A DNA stretch of 64,000 bases from Prorocentrum cordatum (Eukaryota; Sar; Dinophyceae; Prorocentrales; Prorocentraceae): the NCBI GenBank assembly GCA_963575745.1, contig CAUYUJ010010369.1:388903-452902 (forward strand), given 5' to 3'. The notes under the pieces are model-generated. The model was given only the letters and a program-made list of their open reading frames with translations. It did not search any database and was not told the origin of the DNA. Below are positions 52,574-62,519 of the stretch, piece after piece; position 1 is the stretch's first letter, and each line of letters opens with the position of its first letter. A program made the position numbers and the translations under genes.

Positions 52574-52680
52574 TCGCACATGTGGCCCAATATAAACCCA
52601 GAGTAGCCAAAAAGGCACTCAAGAGACCTCCTCCTCCATTCCCCCCCTTCCTATCTCTCCTCTCCTCCCCGTCCTCCCCC

Positions 52681-52817
52681 ACGTGTTCCCCGAAGGCTGT
52701 AAAGACCGATTCGGGGAACATATGGCCCAATAACTTGGCAGACCTCTGGCCACAGCAGTCGGCCGCATCGGCGCTTCCGAAAGGGCAGGGGGCGGCGGTG
52801 ATTCGCCGTAGGCGTCT

Positions 52818-52822
<5 letters not shown>
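52681..52822 (+). repeat. Dispersed repeat D5, copy 1
   Basis: About 140 bp, from ACGTGTTCCCCGAAGGCT to GATTCGCCGTAGGCGTCTTC. Shared with 56309-56448 and 57018-57158. It includes TTCGGGGAACA (inverted relative to the start) and GGCGCTTCC. Confidence 0.85.
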
Positions 52823-52858
<36 letters not shown>

Positions 52859-52935
52859 ATACATATGTATACATATATAAATATATACATATACATATAG
52901 ATATATGTATGTAAGTGTATATATATATGTATACA
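52823..52935. repeat. (TA)n/TACATA tract
   Basis: AT dinucleotides then TATGTATACATATATA, immediately after D5 copy 1. Confidence 0.95.
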
Positions 52936-53980
52936 ACACGTGTATTGTATGCGCGTATTGCCCAGAATTGATTACGCGCTTGATATTGCACGTCCTACTG
53001 CACCCCACAGGTTGACAACCTGGCTTGTACCACATAACTTATGAAGCACACGTTGCACCCCATAGGATGCACCACGTAGATAACTCCCAACACATTACGC
53101 ACACAGAGTGCAAGAAACAATGTTTGTGGTTCAGCTGCTGATTTTTGCGATGCGGAAGTGGGACGGGGGCGGGCGACCATCGAACCCGACGTGCGCCCAC
53201 CCTTGGCTACTCCAAGTGCCTATGTAAGCCACTGGCGTCTGCAGAAGAAAACCAGCGCCTGGTCGAGGGTAGGGGTGGCCGTGGAAAAGAATAACCGGAA
53301 ACACATAGATCGGAAATCACTGAACAGTGGCGGTTCCGAAAGAGGTATCGGGCGCCACGTTTTTTTTTCAGAGCGCTCCGGAACGCCCTGAGAGCGGCCC
53401 AGAACGCAACGGATTTATCCATGTCCCACCCCCGCCCGACCCCCTCCCAGCCCCCCGCCCCGCAGCGCGGTGCAGCCCCGATGGCGCCATCGCGCCCACG
53501 ACCTCGAAAATGACTTCGACTTGCTGGCGAAGATCGTCGACACCTTCCCACGACGGCCCGGCGCGCCAAAGAAGTGGCGCGAGGGTAAGGAACGGGCGCA
53601 GCAATCGGCTGGATGGCCTGTCGGCGCACGCGGCGCGGGAATACAATTTCGTGACAATCGGCCCCTAGCCACAGAAACAGGACTGCCCGTGTTGGACACA
53701 AGTTGACAACTCTCCGTTGCAGTATAACTAATAATGGGCCACGCTTACATCGCATAGCGGGGGGGTGCTGGGAAGGGGCATGCCACTCATCGACACAAGC
53801 CTTGCACCGACTTGTGGCCGCGCGACCGCCGCGGCGACCTTCAAAACCGACCCGGCGGTTTGGTTCGGGGTAGGAATCGCGGCGATGCCTCACTTTCTCC
53901 CCTCTTCCCCCCTCAAAAGCTTTTTGCGTTACCGATCGCTCTTGGCGTCTCTGGGCCTTCGTGGGAGTCCTATTGGGGCC
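52936..53980. other. No recognised gene
   Basis: 52940-53100 has loose TTGCACGTCCTACTGCACCC/GTTGCACCCCATAGGATGCA repeats resembling 34520-34690 and 60660-60765. The rest shows no coding signal; a GAGCGCTCCGGAACGC motif is at 53370. Confidence 0.35.
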
Positions 53981-53984
53981 CTTT

Positions 53985-54740
53985 TCGGGCCCTCCTGGTG
54001 GCCTCTTGGGGGCCTCTTGGGGGCATCTTGGGGCTTCGTGGGGGTCTGTGGGGGCCTCCTGGGAACGTCTTGTGGCGAAAGGCTAGACTGTCGGGTTCGT
54101 GGTCCCCCTCTTGGGGCAGTCTTCGGGCCCTCTTGGGCCGTCTTGGGCGCCTCTTGGGCCGTCTTGGCGCCCTCTTGGGCCGTTTGGGGCCCTCTCGGGA
54201 CCCTCTTGGGCCGTCTTGGGGCGGTCTTGGGGGCCTCTTACACCGTCTTCAACGCCGTGAAAAGCCGCAAAGCCGTGTATGCTAAATTTTTCTTCTAGAA
54301 TATCGATAATGTTTGGTCTCCTGGTGGCCTCTTGGGACGGCTCTTGGGGTCCTCTTGGGGCATCTTGGGGGGCTCTTGGGGCCTCCTGGGAGCGTCTTGG
54401 GGCGATAGGCTAGACTTTTCGGTTCGTGGTCCCCCTCTTGGGGCCGTCTTGGGGCCCTCTTGGGCCGTCTTGGGCGGGGCCCTCTGGGGCCAACTTGGGG
54501 AGCCTCTTGGGAGCCTCTTGGGCCGTCTTGGGGCGGCCTTGGGGGCCTCTTGGGCCGTCGTCAACGCCGTGAAAGGCGAAAAGCCGTATATGCTCAAATC
54601 TGCGTTTTCATTTGGAAAATCCATGATTTTGGCCTCTTGGGGCCCTCTTGGGACGCCCCTTGGGCGCCTCTTGGGGCCTCTTGGGCCGTCTTGGGCGGTC
54701 TTGGGCTCTCTTTGAGCGCTCTTGGGCCGTCTCGAGGGAA
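53985..54740. repeat. CCAAGA family in reverse orientation (TCTTGGGCC)
   Basis: Two related sub-blocks (53985-54300 and 54310-54740) of GGGCCGTCTTGGGGCCCTCT units, the reverse complement of the family elsewhere. Both contain GGCTAGACTnTCGGTTCGTG, GGTCCCCCTCTTGGGG and CAACGCCGTGAAA, giving a higher-order repeat of roughly 330 bp. Confidence 0.85.
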
Positions 54741-54889
54741 AATCCGAAAACCATGCAAAAACCCTAGGGAAAACCCTCAAACGGGCATTAGAACTCATCC
54801 ACTCGCGCTACGCCCCCCCTGGACCCCCCCTTAAGGGACTTCGCCCAACACACAACGTCATCGTTCGTACCTCGCTCTTTCCGTTATCC

Positions 54890-55010
54890 GCAGCCACCTG
54901 TCGATTCATCGCAGGGGTGCCTGGCGTGCTGGACTTCTTATGGTTTGGTATTGGTTCTTTGTCCAAAAGAACTCCCCCTGGCGCTTCGGCCCGTCCCGCT
55001 GGGGTCCCGG
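54890..55010 (+). repeat. Repeat D4, copy 2
   Basis: Shares CACCTGTCGATTCATCGCAG, GGGGTGCCTGGCGTGCT, AAAAGAACTCCCCC and GCTTCGGCCCGTCCCGC with 48703-48830; a short third relative is at 56450-56500. Confidence 0.8.
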
Positions 55011-55049
55011 GAGGGAGCTCCAGGCGCGCAAACGACCTCAACGTCCACA

Positions 55050-56308
55050 AACAATTCTCCAAGACGGCTCAAGATGGCATCCAAAATGGCCACGTTTGCC
55101 CAAGATGGCCTCCGAGATGGTCCCAGATGGCCTCCAAGTCCGCCGAAGATGGTCCAAGACGGCCTCCAAGACGGCCTCAGAGAGTCCAAGATAACCCCAA
55201 GTTCGCCCAAGAAGCCTCCAAGACGCCTCCAAGACGGCCCAAGAGGCCTCCAAGATGTCCTCCAGGAGGGCCCGAAGAGGTCAAAATCATTGATTTGTCT
55301 TAGGTGTTTGAAGGACTTTGAAACTTGCTTCTTCTCGGCATTCCGACGGCTCAAAACGGCCCAAGAGGCCCCAAAAATCGCCCAAGAGGCCCCCAAGAGG
55401 GCCCCATGACGGCCCAAGAGGCCTCTAAGACGGCCCCAAGAGGGCCCCAAGACGGCCCAAGAGGCCTCCAACACGCCCAAGATGGCCTCCAAGACGCCCA
55501 AGATGGCCTCCAAGACGGCCCCGAAGCGCCCCAAGAGGGCCCCAAGTCGGCCCAGAAAGACCCCCAAGACGGATCCCGACGGCGTCAGACGTGCCAGGAA
55601 CCCACCAAGATGGCCGAAGTTGGCTCGAAGCTGGCCCAAGACGGCCCAAGAGGCTTCCAAGAGAGCCTCCAGGAAGGCCAGAAGAAGCCAAAAACATGTA
55701 TTGTTCTAGGTTTCTGAAGCATTTTGACATTTGCTTCTTTTCGGCCTTCCGACGGCCCGAGACGGCCCAAGAGCCCCCAAAGATCGCCCAAGGATCGCCC
55801 AAGAGGACTCCAAGATGGCCCCATAACGGCCCAAGAGGGCCCCAAGACGGCCCCAAGAGGCTTCCAAGACGGCCCAGGAGGCCTTTAAGACGCCCAAGAT
55901 GGCCTTCAAGAGGGCCCTGGAGCATTCCAAGAGGGCCCCAAGTCGGCCCATAGAGGCCCCCCAAACGGCTTCCGACGGACCAGGAGCCCACCCAGACGGC
56001 CGAACATGCCCCTAAGATGGCCCAAGACGGCCCAAGAGGCCTCCAAGAAGGCCTCCAGGAAGGCCCGAAAAGGCCAAAGTTATTGATTTCCCCATGGGTT
56101 TTTGAAGGATTCCAGACGGCCCAAGTGCCCTCAAAGATCGCCCAAGAGGCCCAAGACGGCCCAAGAGGCCCCCAAGACGGCCCAAGAGGCGTCCAAGACG
56201 CTCAAGATGGCCTCCAAGACGGCCCAAGAGCCCTCCACGACGTCCTCCAAGAAGGCCCGAAAGGGTCAACATGGCCTCCAGACGGCCAAGATGATCTTCA
56301 AGATGCCC
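55050..56308. repeat. CCAAGA-type repeat with higher-order units
   Basis: Dense CCAAGACGGCCCAAGAGGCC units in plus orientation. A higher-order repeat of about 350-430 bp is marked by a conserved non-CCAAGA segment (TTTGAAG..TTTG.A..TTGCTTCTT and CCGACGGC) at 55310, 55720 and again near 56570. Confidence 0.9.
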
Positions 56309-56448
56309 ACGTGTTCCCCGAAGGCTTTCCAAACCGATTCGGGGAACACATGGTCCGATAGCTTGGCAGGTCTGGTCTCAACGTTCGGCCACATAGGCGC
56401 TTCCAAAAAGGCAGGGGCCGGCGGTGATTCGCCGTAGACGTCTTCGAT
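56309..56448 (+). repeat. Dispersed repeat D5, copy 2
   Basis: Begins ACGTGTTCCCCGAAGGCTTT and ends CGCCGTAGACGTCTTCGAT; followed by a short D4 relative. Confidence 0.88.
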
Positions 56449-57010
56449 CCGCCGCCCCCTGTTGATTCATCACGGGGGTGCCCGGCGTGCTGAATCCTTT
56501 CAAAAGGTCCGCCACGAGAGCCCGAAAAAGTCAAAATCAATGCTTTCCTTAGGTTTTTAAGAGAGGTTGGCATTTGCTTCTTTTCGAGCCTTCCGACGGC
56601 TCACGACGGCCCAAGGAGCCCGAAAGATCGCACCCAGAGCGCCCAAGAGGCCTCCAAGATGGCCCTATGACGGCCCATGAGGCCCCCAAGACGGCCCCAA
56701 GAGGGCGCCAAGACGGCTCCAGAGGCCTCCAAGACGCCCAAGACGGTCTCCACGACGGCCAAGATGACCTCCAAGATGCTTCCAACATGGTCAAGATGAG
56801 CTTCAATACGGCCAAGATGGCCGCTAAGACGGCCAAGATGGCCCAAGATGGGCCCGAGAGGTTCCAAGAGTGCCCCAGAGGAGTCTAAGAGGTGCTCCAG
56901 GAAGGCCCGAGGAAGCGAAAATCTTCAATTTTTCTTTGGTTTTTGAAGACGGCCTCCAAGACGGCCCAAGACCCCAAAACGTCCTCCAGGAGGCCCGAAA
57001 GCTCGGACGC
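56449..57010. repeat. D4 fragment and CCAAGA-type repeat
   Basis: 56450-56500 is a D4 fragment (CCCCCTGTTGATTCATCACG). From 56560 CCAAGA units resume, including CCAAGATGnCCTCCAAGAC. Confidence 0.75.
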
Positions 57011-57017
57011 CCGACTC

Positions 57018-57158
57018 CGTGTTCCCCGAAGGCTTTCGAAACCTACTCGGGAAACGCGTGGCCCGATAGCTTGGCCAAGCTCAAACCCAACTTTCGGCCA
57101 CGCAGGCGCTTCCAAAAAGGCAGGGGGCGGCGGTGATTCGCCGTAGGCGACTTCGATC
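57018..57158 (+). repeat. Dispersed repeat D5, copy 3
   Basis: CCGTGTTCCCCGAAGGCTTT to GATTCGCCGTAGGCGACTTC; the same order of motifs as 52681 and 56309. Confidence 0.87.
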
Positions 57159-58290
57159 GATTTAGCTTTCGGGCTGGTCCTGAGAACACCATGGTGGATA
57201 AATACAGCCCTGTGTCCGTGTAGCTCCCGCATTAGCCGAGGCTTCATTCTGGAATGTATAACTACGGTGGGAGGTTACCCGTCGGTCGGAGGAAGTGGGT
57301 AGAAAGATGAAGTAGGAAGGCGTTGGAAAAATATTGGGTTTCCGCCCGCCCCCTGAAAGGGAGGGAAGAGGGAAAATCGCTAGACTCTTGAGGTAGGAAG
57401 GCGCCTAAATAGATTGGGACCTGGGCATCCAGAAATACCAATTTTCAACGACGGGCATGTAACTACTGTGGGAGGTTACAGCCGCGGGGTCCAGGGTTGA
57501 GGGAAGCAGAATGGATTGCATGACGGAGAGGGGAAGAGCGAGCGCAAAGGGGAGGGGAAAGAGAGGGAGAAGGAGATACAGTCGGACTTGAACAGGACGC
57601 GCGAGAGGACACAAGATCCTTCCGAGGGCCACATTGCCATGGGAGCGTAGGAGGCATGGGTCGCGAGACACAGGACACAAGGGTACGTACCCTTGATTTG
57701 GCATGGTCGACCTCCTAATCAAGGCCGACTGTATAGATGGCTGGTCATCACCCGCGGGACGCGCCGAGTGGCGAGCACGTAGCATGAGCAGCGACGGCTC
57801 GCGCCCATCCGAGTGCAATGCGAAATTAGCACATATCGCATTTGCGTCAAACCAAGTGCGCAGCGGATCTTTCACAGTGAATGCTATGGTCAACTGTCAT
57901 GCGCTACGCAATTTACACAGTGAGTGCATGCATCTTCCTTGCTCCAGACTCTCCCCGCATTTGCCGAGTGAGGATGTTCTCGAACATTCGAACCGCACCG
58001 CGTGCATTCAATGTGTAACGTGTTTTACGATTTCAGGCACGTCGGAAGATGAAGAAGGCAATGTGAAAACGTGCGCATGCTCATTTCCGAATTCTTTGGG
58101 AACAAGTTTGACCTTTAGCGCCGATCGGCGCATGGATAGTTTGACCACGTTGAAACATCATCTTCAGCATTGCGAGCACAATATTCAGCATGCCCGTGAC
58201 CTCAAAGACTCCCAAAGGGCCCCCCCGAAGCTTACAATAAGAGGCCCCCCAAGAAGCTTCTCAACGGACCCCCAAAAATCTACCAAAAGC
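57159..58290. other. No recognised gene
   Basis: A lower-GC, complex region. GTGGGAGGTTAC and TAACTAC(T/G)GTGGGAGG occur twice (57262 and 57463) and AGACTCTTGAGGTAGGAAGGCG / GAAGTAGGAAGGCG form a short duplication. A plus-strand frame (57703-58377) is open but shows no homology. Confidence 0.35.
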
Positions 58291-58323
58291 CTCCTCCTCC
58301 TCCTCCTCCTCCTCCTCCTCCTC
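58291..58323. repeat. (TCC)n microsatellite, short
   Basis: About 11 clean units. Confidence 0.9.
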
Positions 58324-58708
58324 CCGTCTCCTCCTGCAAGAAAAGCGATCGCAACGTCCACATTGTCAGCGTTCTGAAAATGCAACCCGCGAAGCAATAA
58401 TAATCTCAAACGAAATCCAATTTTGGCAAGGAGCCACCCTCCTCCATCCGTGTGAATGTTACTCGCACAAGGTTGCAAGGACAATGTGTCCGGCAACATG
58501 GCAACACACACAATTTGAGCACGGGCCGCCCTCCATCCGTAGATCCGAAAATCATGTATACACATATGTGTGTGTTTTATTCTTGCCAGCTTCGGAGACA
58601 CGCGCACGGAACAGAAGCGAGAACCACGTGCTTGAAGAGGCCCGCCGTCCACCCACGGCACCGGCGCTAATCGGGGATGGACATACCTCCTTCTAGTAAA
58701 ACGTGGTC
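58324..58708. other. No recognised feature
   Basis: Unique sequence with a duplicated motif CCTCCATCCGT...GA (58440 and 58532). Nothing coding. Confidence 0.3.
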
Positions 58709-58848
58709 GTGTCCAAGAGGGGGGGTGCAAATCATGACCGGCGGCACGCGCGCGGCCCAGCGGGGGGGCCAGGGACGTAATGAAATAAGAAGAGGCGCCA
58801 TGAAATCTGGGGAAATATCATGGCCCCCGCCATGATATCCACCCCCCT
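58709..58848. mobile_element. Short TIR element, family F5 copy 2
   Basis: About 140 bp, closely matching 32524-32664. It contains the inverted pair ATATCATGG / CCATGATAT around CCCCCG, and imperfect terminal inverted repeats (GGGGGGTGCAAATCATG and CATGATATCCACCCCCC). Confidence 0.8.
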
Positions 58849-59036
58849 TTTCCGCCCCCGAGCTAAAACATTGAGGCGCGCCGCGCACCGCCCGGGCCCG
58901 CCGAGCTCTCGCCTGCTGGGCGCCACGGGGGCGCCCCGTGGGCGCCCCCATGGGCGCGGGCCGGGTCCGCCGAGCCTGCGTCCGGCGGTCGCGCCTCGCG
59001 TGCGCCCAGGGGCGCTGGCTGGGCCCGCCGCGGTTT
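58849..59036. other. GC-extreme spacer
   Basis: GGCGCC-rich sequence (GGGGGCGCCCCGTGGGCGCCCC). Nothing recognised. Confidence 0.35.
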
Positions 59037-59235
59037 CCTCCTCCTCCTCCTCCTCCTCCATTTCCTCCATTTCCTCCTCCTCCATTTCCTCCTCCTCCTC
59101 CTCCTCCTCCTCCTCCTCCTTCTCCTCCTCCTCCTCCTCCTCCTCCTCCTCCTCCTCCTCCTCCTCCTCCTCTTCCCCATCCCCCTCTTCCATCTCCATC
59201 GCCATCTCCATATCCGCATCCTCCTCCTTCTTCTT
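59037..59235. repeat. (TCC)n/TTTCCTCC compound array
   Basis: TCC arrays with CATTTCC insertions, then CCATCTCC variants and a CTTCTTCTTCC end. Confidence 0.94.
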
Positions 59236-59578
59236 CCCACAGCCCTGAGGGACCAACGTCTTAGGTGTCCACACATGCATACGTCAGCGGTGAGATAGGC
59301 GGCAAGTGTAGCGGGGGACGAGGATAGCAGCAACGTGCACGAGAGATGCAGCCGAATCTCGCCCGCAAGACCTGGCAACACTGCACTCGCCCGAAGGAAC
59401 GAGTAGCACATGAAACCAGGACCTTAGGCGGGAAGCGCAGCCCAAACGTACATGGGGGCGCCAGCAGCCATGACGAGAAGCGCAACCCAACGGACGACGT
59501 GGGGCGCAAGGAATGGCGAATGGGGGCACAAGAATGGATGCACTAGGCGCACCAAGAATGCAGCTAAGCGCCACTCAC
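59236..59578 (-). other. Inferred intron of the 59579-60530 gene
   Basis: Begins on the minus strand at 59578 with a GTGAGTGG-type donor if the last base pair of the CAG codon is used (CA|GTGAGT). No acceptor or next exon was identified further down. Confidence 0.4.
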
Positions 59579-60530
59579 TGGTAGACGATCTCAGGACTCC
59601 TGGCGGCCGCGTGGCAGTAGATCTCGTCGAAGGCTGTCTCGTCGCCGAGCAACGGTAGGAATACAGCGGCCACCCCAGGCTGCCCTTCTTGAGCAGCGAG
59701 GTCGTACAATATCTGGAACACCTGGTCGTTAGCAACTGGGTCCACATGTTGGCACTCGAAAGCGGCCTTTTGGAACGCCATGCCGAGAGACTTTTTCGTA
59801 TGGGAGCCGATGGGCTCAAGACAAGATGCCTTGACACGAATGGCCTCCGCACCAGTCTTAAAGGCCCAGCGGTCAGCAGCGTCGCCGTAGAAGCACAGGG
59901 TGCCTTCACGACCATTTAGCAGCGGCCTAGCCTTGAGGCCAACAAGGCGCGCGGCCATGCCTGGAACGAACGTGTGCTTCTCGCCTTGCTGCTGAGGAAC
60001 AATGGCCTTTCCGCGCCGCTGGGGCCTCACCACATCAATATCAGTCTCCGCCTTGGCAGGGTTCGCTCTCCATCGCCACAGAGCCCGAGCCAGTCGCGCC
60101 ACCTTCACCAGGAAGCTGCACGCTGGACGACTCATCCTTCTCGTGCGCCAGGACTGGCCCGATGGACTCGGCGTGCGTCTTGCGCTCGGAGCCCTCCTGC
60201 ACCGCAGAACGCGTGTCCGGCGGCGTATCAGAGAAGCCTCCGAAGAAAACCGGAAGGGGCTTCACGACAAGACGGATGCGGGACTCGCCTTTGGAGTTCT
60301 TGTGCCCGTGGTCCACGATACTAGCGCTGTCGATGTCCAGCTGCACCATGTGGAGCAAACTTATCATGAGGCTGTTCCGCATAGTCGGCTCCCAGACGGG
60401 GAACAGGCAGATCTGCATGATAAGCTTGTCGCTGTGGCTGCACATTTTGACAGCACCTTGGCGGCCATTCGCTAGCCCCTGGATGATCCACTGGAGCCTG
60501 GCTGCTGAGACAATGGCGGCGCGGGGGGCA
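59579..60530 (-). CDS. Partial gene of unknown function with GL..RPLLNG segment
   Basis: Read on the minus strand in two abutting frames. The first (about 60530-60065) reads ...ARLQWIIQGLANGRQGAVKM, then DKLIMQICLFPVWEPTMRNS, then HGHKNSKGESRIRLVVKPLP, and later an acidic, Ser/Gly-rich linker. The second (about 60080-59579) holds DIDVVRPQRRGKAIVP and MAARLVGLKARPLLNGREGT followed by LCFYGDAADRWAFKTGAEAI. The latter resembles a short beta-rich segment (G...L..L...P.LNG..G......DRW.V) common in dinoflagellate proteins, often beside ankyrin or MYND modules. The frame change near 60075 is either a frameshift or an unrecognised small intron. The right side ends at a strong GTGAGT donor, so the gene continues beyond 59579; the 5' end is also open. 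Function is not known. Confidence 0.6.
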
Positions 60531-60604
60531 AGGGGGGAGAACAGCGGCTCGCACGTGCAAGCGAATGGCCCCTCCTCAGGCAGACGCCTGAGCCACAGGG
60601 GCTA

Positions 60605-60655
60605 TCTCCTCCTCCTCCTCCTCCTCCTCCTCCTCCTCCTCCTCCTCCTCCTCCG
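60605..60655. repeat. (TCC)n microsatellite
   Basis: Clean TCC array just 5' of the partial gene. Confidence 0.94.
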
Positions 60656-60765
60656 CCGATGCAGATTGCACCACGCACCACGTATCCTGCACCACACGGC
60701 TTGCACCACAAAGCCTGCATACCATGGCTTGCACCACGTGTGTTGCATCCTGTGCGTAGCACCCC
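60656..60765. repeat. GCTTGCACCACA degenerate repeats
   Basis: About six 14-18-bp units (TTGCACCACGCACC, GGCTTGCACCAC), similar to motifs at 53000-53080. Confidence 0.65.
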
Positions 60766-60899
60766 GCAGTCGCAGACAAGAGTGAGGGGGCGGCGGGGAC
60801 GTCGGCAGCCTGCGAGGTTATGAGGAAGCCCGCCGCAAACGCCTAATTTCTACAAGTTCAACGAGCCCGCCGCAGGCGCCGATTTGTCGTTCAAGCAAC
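60766..60899. other. Short spacer
   Basis: Nothing recognised. Confidence 0.3.
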
Positions 60900-61075
60900 G
60901 TGGGTGGGTGGCGGGGTAGGTCACGGGTGGGTTGCGGGTGGGTCGCGGGCCGGGTCGCGGGTGGGTCGCGGGTGGGTCGCGGGTGGGTCGCGGGTGGGTC
61001 GCGGGTGGGTCGCGGGTCGGGTTGCGGGAGGGTCGCGGGCGGGTCGCGGGGTGGGTCGCGGGTCCGAAAACAACA
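60900..61075. repeat. GTGGGTCGCGG tandem repeat
   Basis: About 15 units of 10-11 bp (GGGTGGGTCGCGGGT). Confidence 0.93.
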
Positions 61076-61095
61076 GCACCAACACCAACAACAAC

Positions 61096-61140
<45 letters not shown>
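61076..61140. repeat. (AAC)n/(ACC)n array
   Basis: CACCAACACCAACAACAACA, then CACCACC, then AACAACAA. Confidence 0.93.
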
Positions 61141-61275
61141 AGCACCAACAATAATTTTGAGACTGTTCGCTGTTATCTGCGCGCGTACCAATCAATACGT
61201 ATATCCCAAACCATCGGTGCCCGCCCTCGTCGTCTTCGATCGTGCCCCCTTGGGGGTATATCTTCCTTACCTGCC
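61141..61275 (+). repeat. Dispersed repeat D6, copy 1
   Basis: Contains AATAATTTTGAGACTGTTCG, CGTATATCCCAAACC, CCGCCCTCGTCGTCTTCGAT and CCCCCTTGGGGGTATA; related to 61860-62000 and 63180-63325. Confidence 0.75.
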
Positions 61276-61489
61276 ACGTGCATTTAGTGCAGCCCCTGCA
61301 ACAAGAGAAGGGAAAACGGGTGGAAGGGGGAAGGAAAAGAATGGAACGACAGAAATTAGCAGGAAGGGGACAAGAAACAGAAAACAAATTGTAGAACCAG
61401 ACGGGCAAATAGGGTGGGCAGACCCATAACGGGCAGGTCGGAAGGCGGGCCCAGGCGACCAGGTCGAGCAGGCGGGTTGCTGACACGTG
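61276..61489. other. No recognised feature
   Basis: Purine-rich left part (GGGAAAACGGGTGG). Nothing coding. Confidence 0.3.
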
Positions 61490-61690
61490 GGCCCTGCATG
61501 AATCGTGAAGAAGTCTCAAGCGATGGCGCGATTCCCAAGTAAATCGGGAGAACAACCAAAACGAGAGCGTGATTCCTGAGCGCCGAAACCGCATCGTCTG
61601 AATAAGCTGTGAGGTAATCCCACGCGAAAGCGCGATTCGTATACACATTGTGATGAAGTCCCGCGCGAGAGCGCGACTTGGGAATACATA
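61490..61690. repeat. GTGAGGAAGTC...GCGAGAGCGCGATT repeat, block 1
   Basis: Roughly 50-bp diverged units with GTGAAGAAGTCTCAAGCGA and GCGCGATTCCCAAGTAAAT; the family continues at 62520-63020. Confidence 0.7.
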
Positions 61691-61859
61691 TCAGGCGGGG
61701 GCCGCTGTTGTTGTAAACCCGGGGCCAACAACCCAGTTTGAGCCTCGTGGCTCTCCCTGATAAAAACAGGGTGCGGGCCCTGGGGAAACACTTCACTTAA
61801 AAAATTACGATGGTCACCGGAGGGGGGATCGACAATACTTATTCTTCAATAGTGACAAT
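61691..61859. other. Spacer
   Basis: Resembles 63015-63180 (TTGTTGTAA..CCGG, GCCAA.....CCCAGTTTGAGC, AAACA.G.TGCG), so this segment and repeat D6 probably form one larger repeat unit. Confidence 0.5.
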
Positions 61860-62000
61860 TCATCAACAACAAGAAGAATCATTCTAAGGATGTTCGCTCT
61901 TACTCGCCCGTGTGTCATTCAAAACGAGTTCCCCGCAACCTCGATACCCGCCCTTTTTGTTTTCGATCACACCCCCTTTCAGAAGGATTCTTTCTCTTTT
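61860..62000 (+). repeat. Dispersed repeat D6, copy 2
   Basis: AGAATCATTCTAAGGATGTTCG, CCTCGATACCCGCCCTTTTT and GATCACACCCCCTTTC; the most diverged of the three. Confidence 0.65.
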
Positions 62001-62225
62001 TGCGGGGGGCGGCGGGCTTAGACAGGCGGGCAAACCTGAGCGGGCGGACGTTCCTTCGTGGGCGTACACAAGCCCGCCATTGGAATTGGTAAGGGCCCTG
62101 CAAAAAGAGGAGGGGGAGAACGAGGGAGAGTGGGAGGAACGGAGGGGGAGGGACGAAGGAAGAGGGAAAACGTCAGGAGAGAAGGAGCGAAGAGGGGGGC
62201 GGTTGATTAGAGGCAGAAAAAAGAG
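62001..62225. other. Purine-rich segment
   Basis: GGGGAGAACGAGGGAG-type sequence in the right half; no gene. Confidence 0.35.
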
Positions 62226-62515
62226 AAAGAGAGAGAGAGAGAGAGAACACATATATATATATATATATATAATATATATATAATATATATATTAATATAT
62301 ATATATAATATATATAAGACAGGTAGAGAAAGAGAGAGAGAGAGAGACAAAAAAAGGAGAGAGGAGGCAGGAGAGGGGAGGGAGAAGGGAGGAGGGAGAG
62401 GAGGGAGAGGGGATAGGGCAGAGAGGCATAAGGATGAGGGAAGAGAGGAGGAAGCGAGAAGGGAGGAGAGGAGGGAGGAGGGAGGAGGGAGAGGGAGGAA
62501 GAGCAGGAAGGTAAG
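62226..62515. repeat. (GA)n, (TA)n and GGAGGGAGA tracts
   Basis: AGAGAGAG, then about 60 bp of TATATA/TAATATATA (62253-62318), then GA again and GGAGGGAGGAGGG purine repeats to 62515. Confidence 0.93.
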
Positions 62516-62519
62516 AGCG

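Noticed and set aside
57703-58377. 224-codon plus-strand frame with several Cys
   Set aside because: No family pattern recognised, it ends in poly-Leu from a TCC array, and no splice context is evident; too weak to call as a gene.
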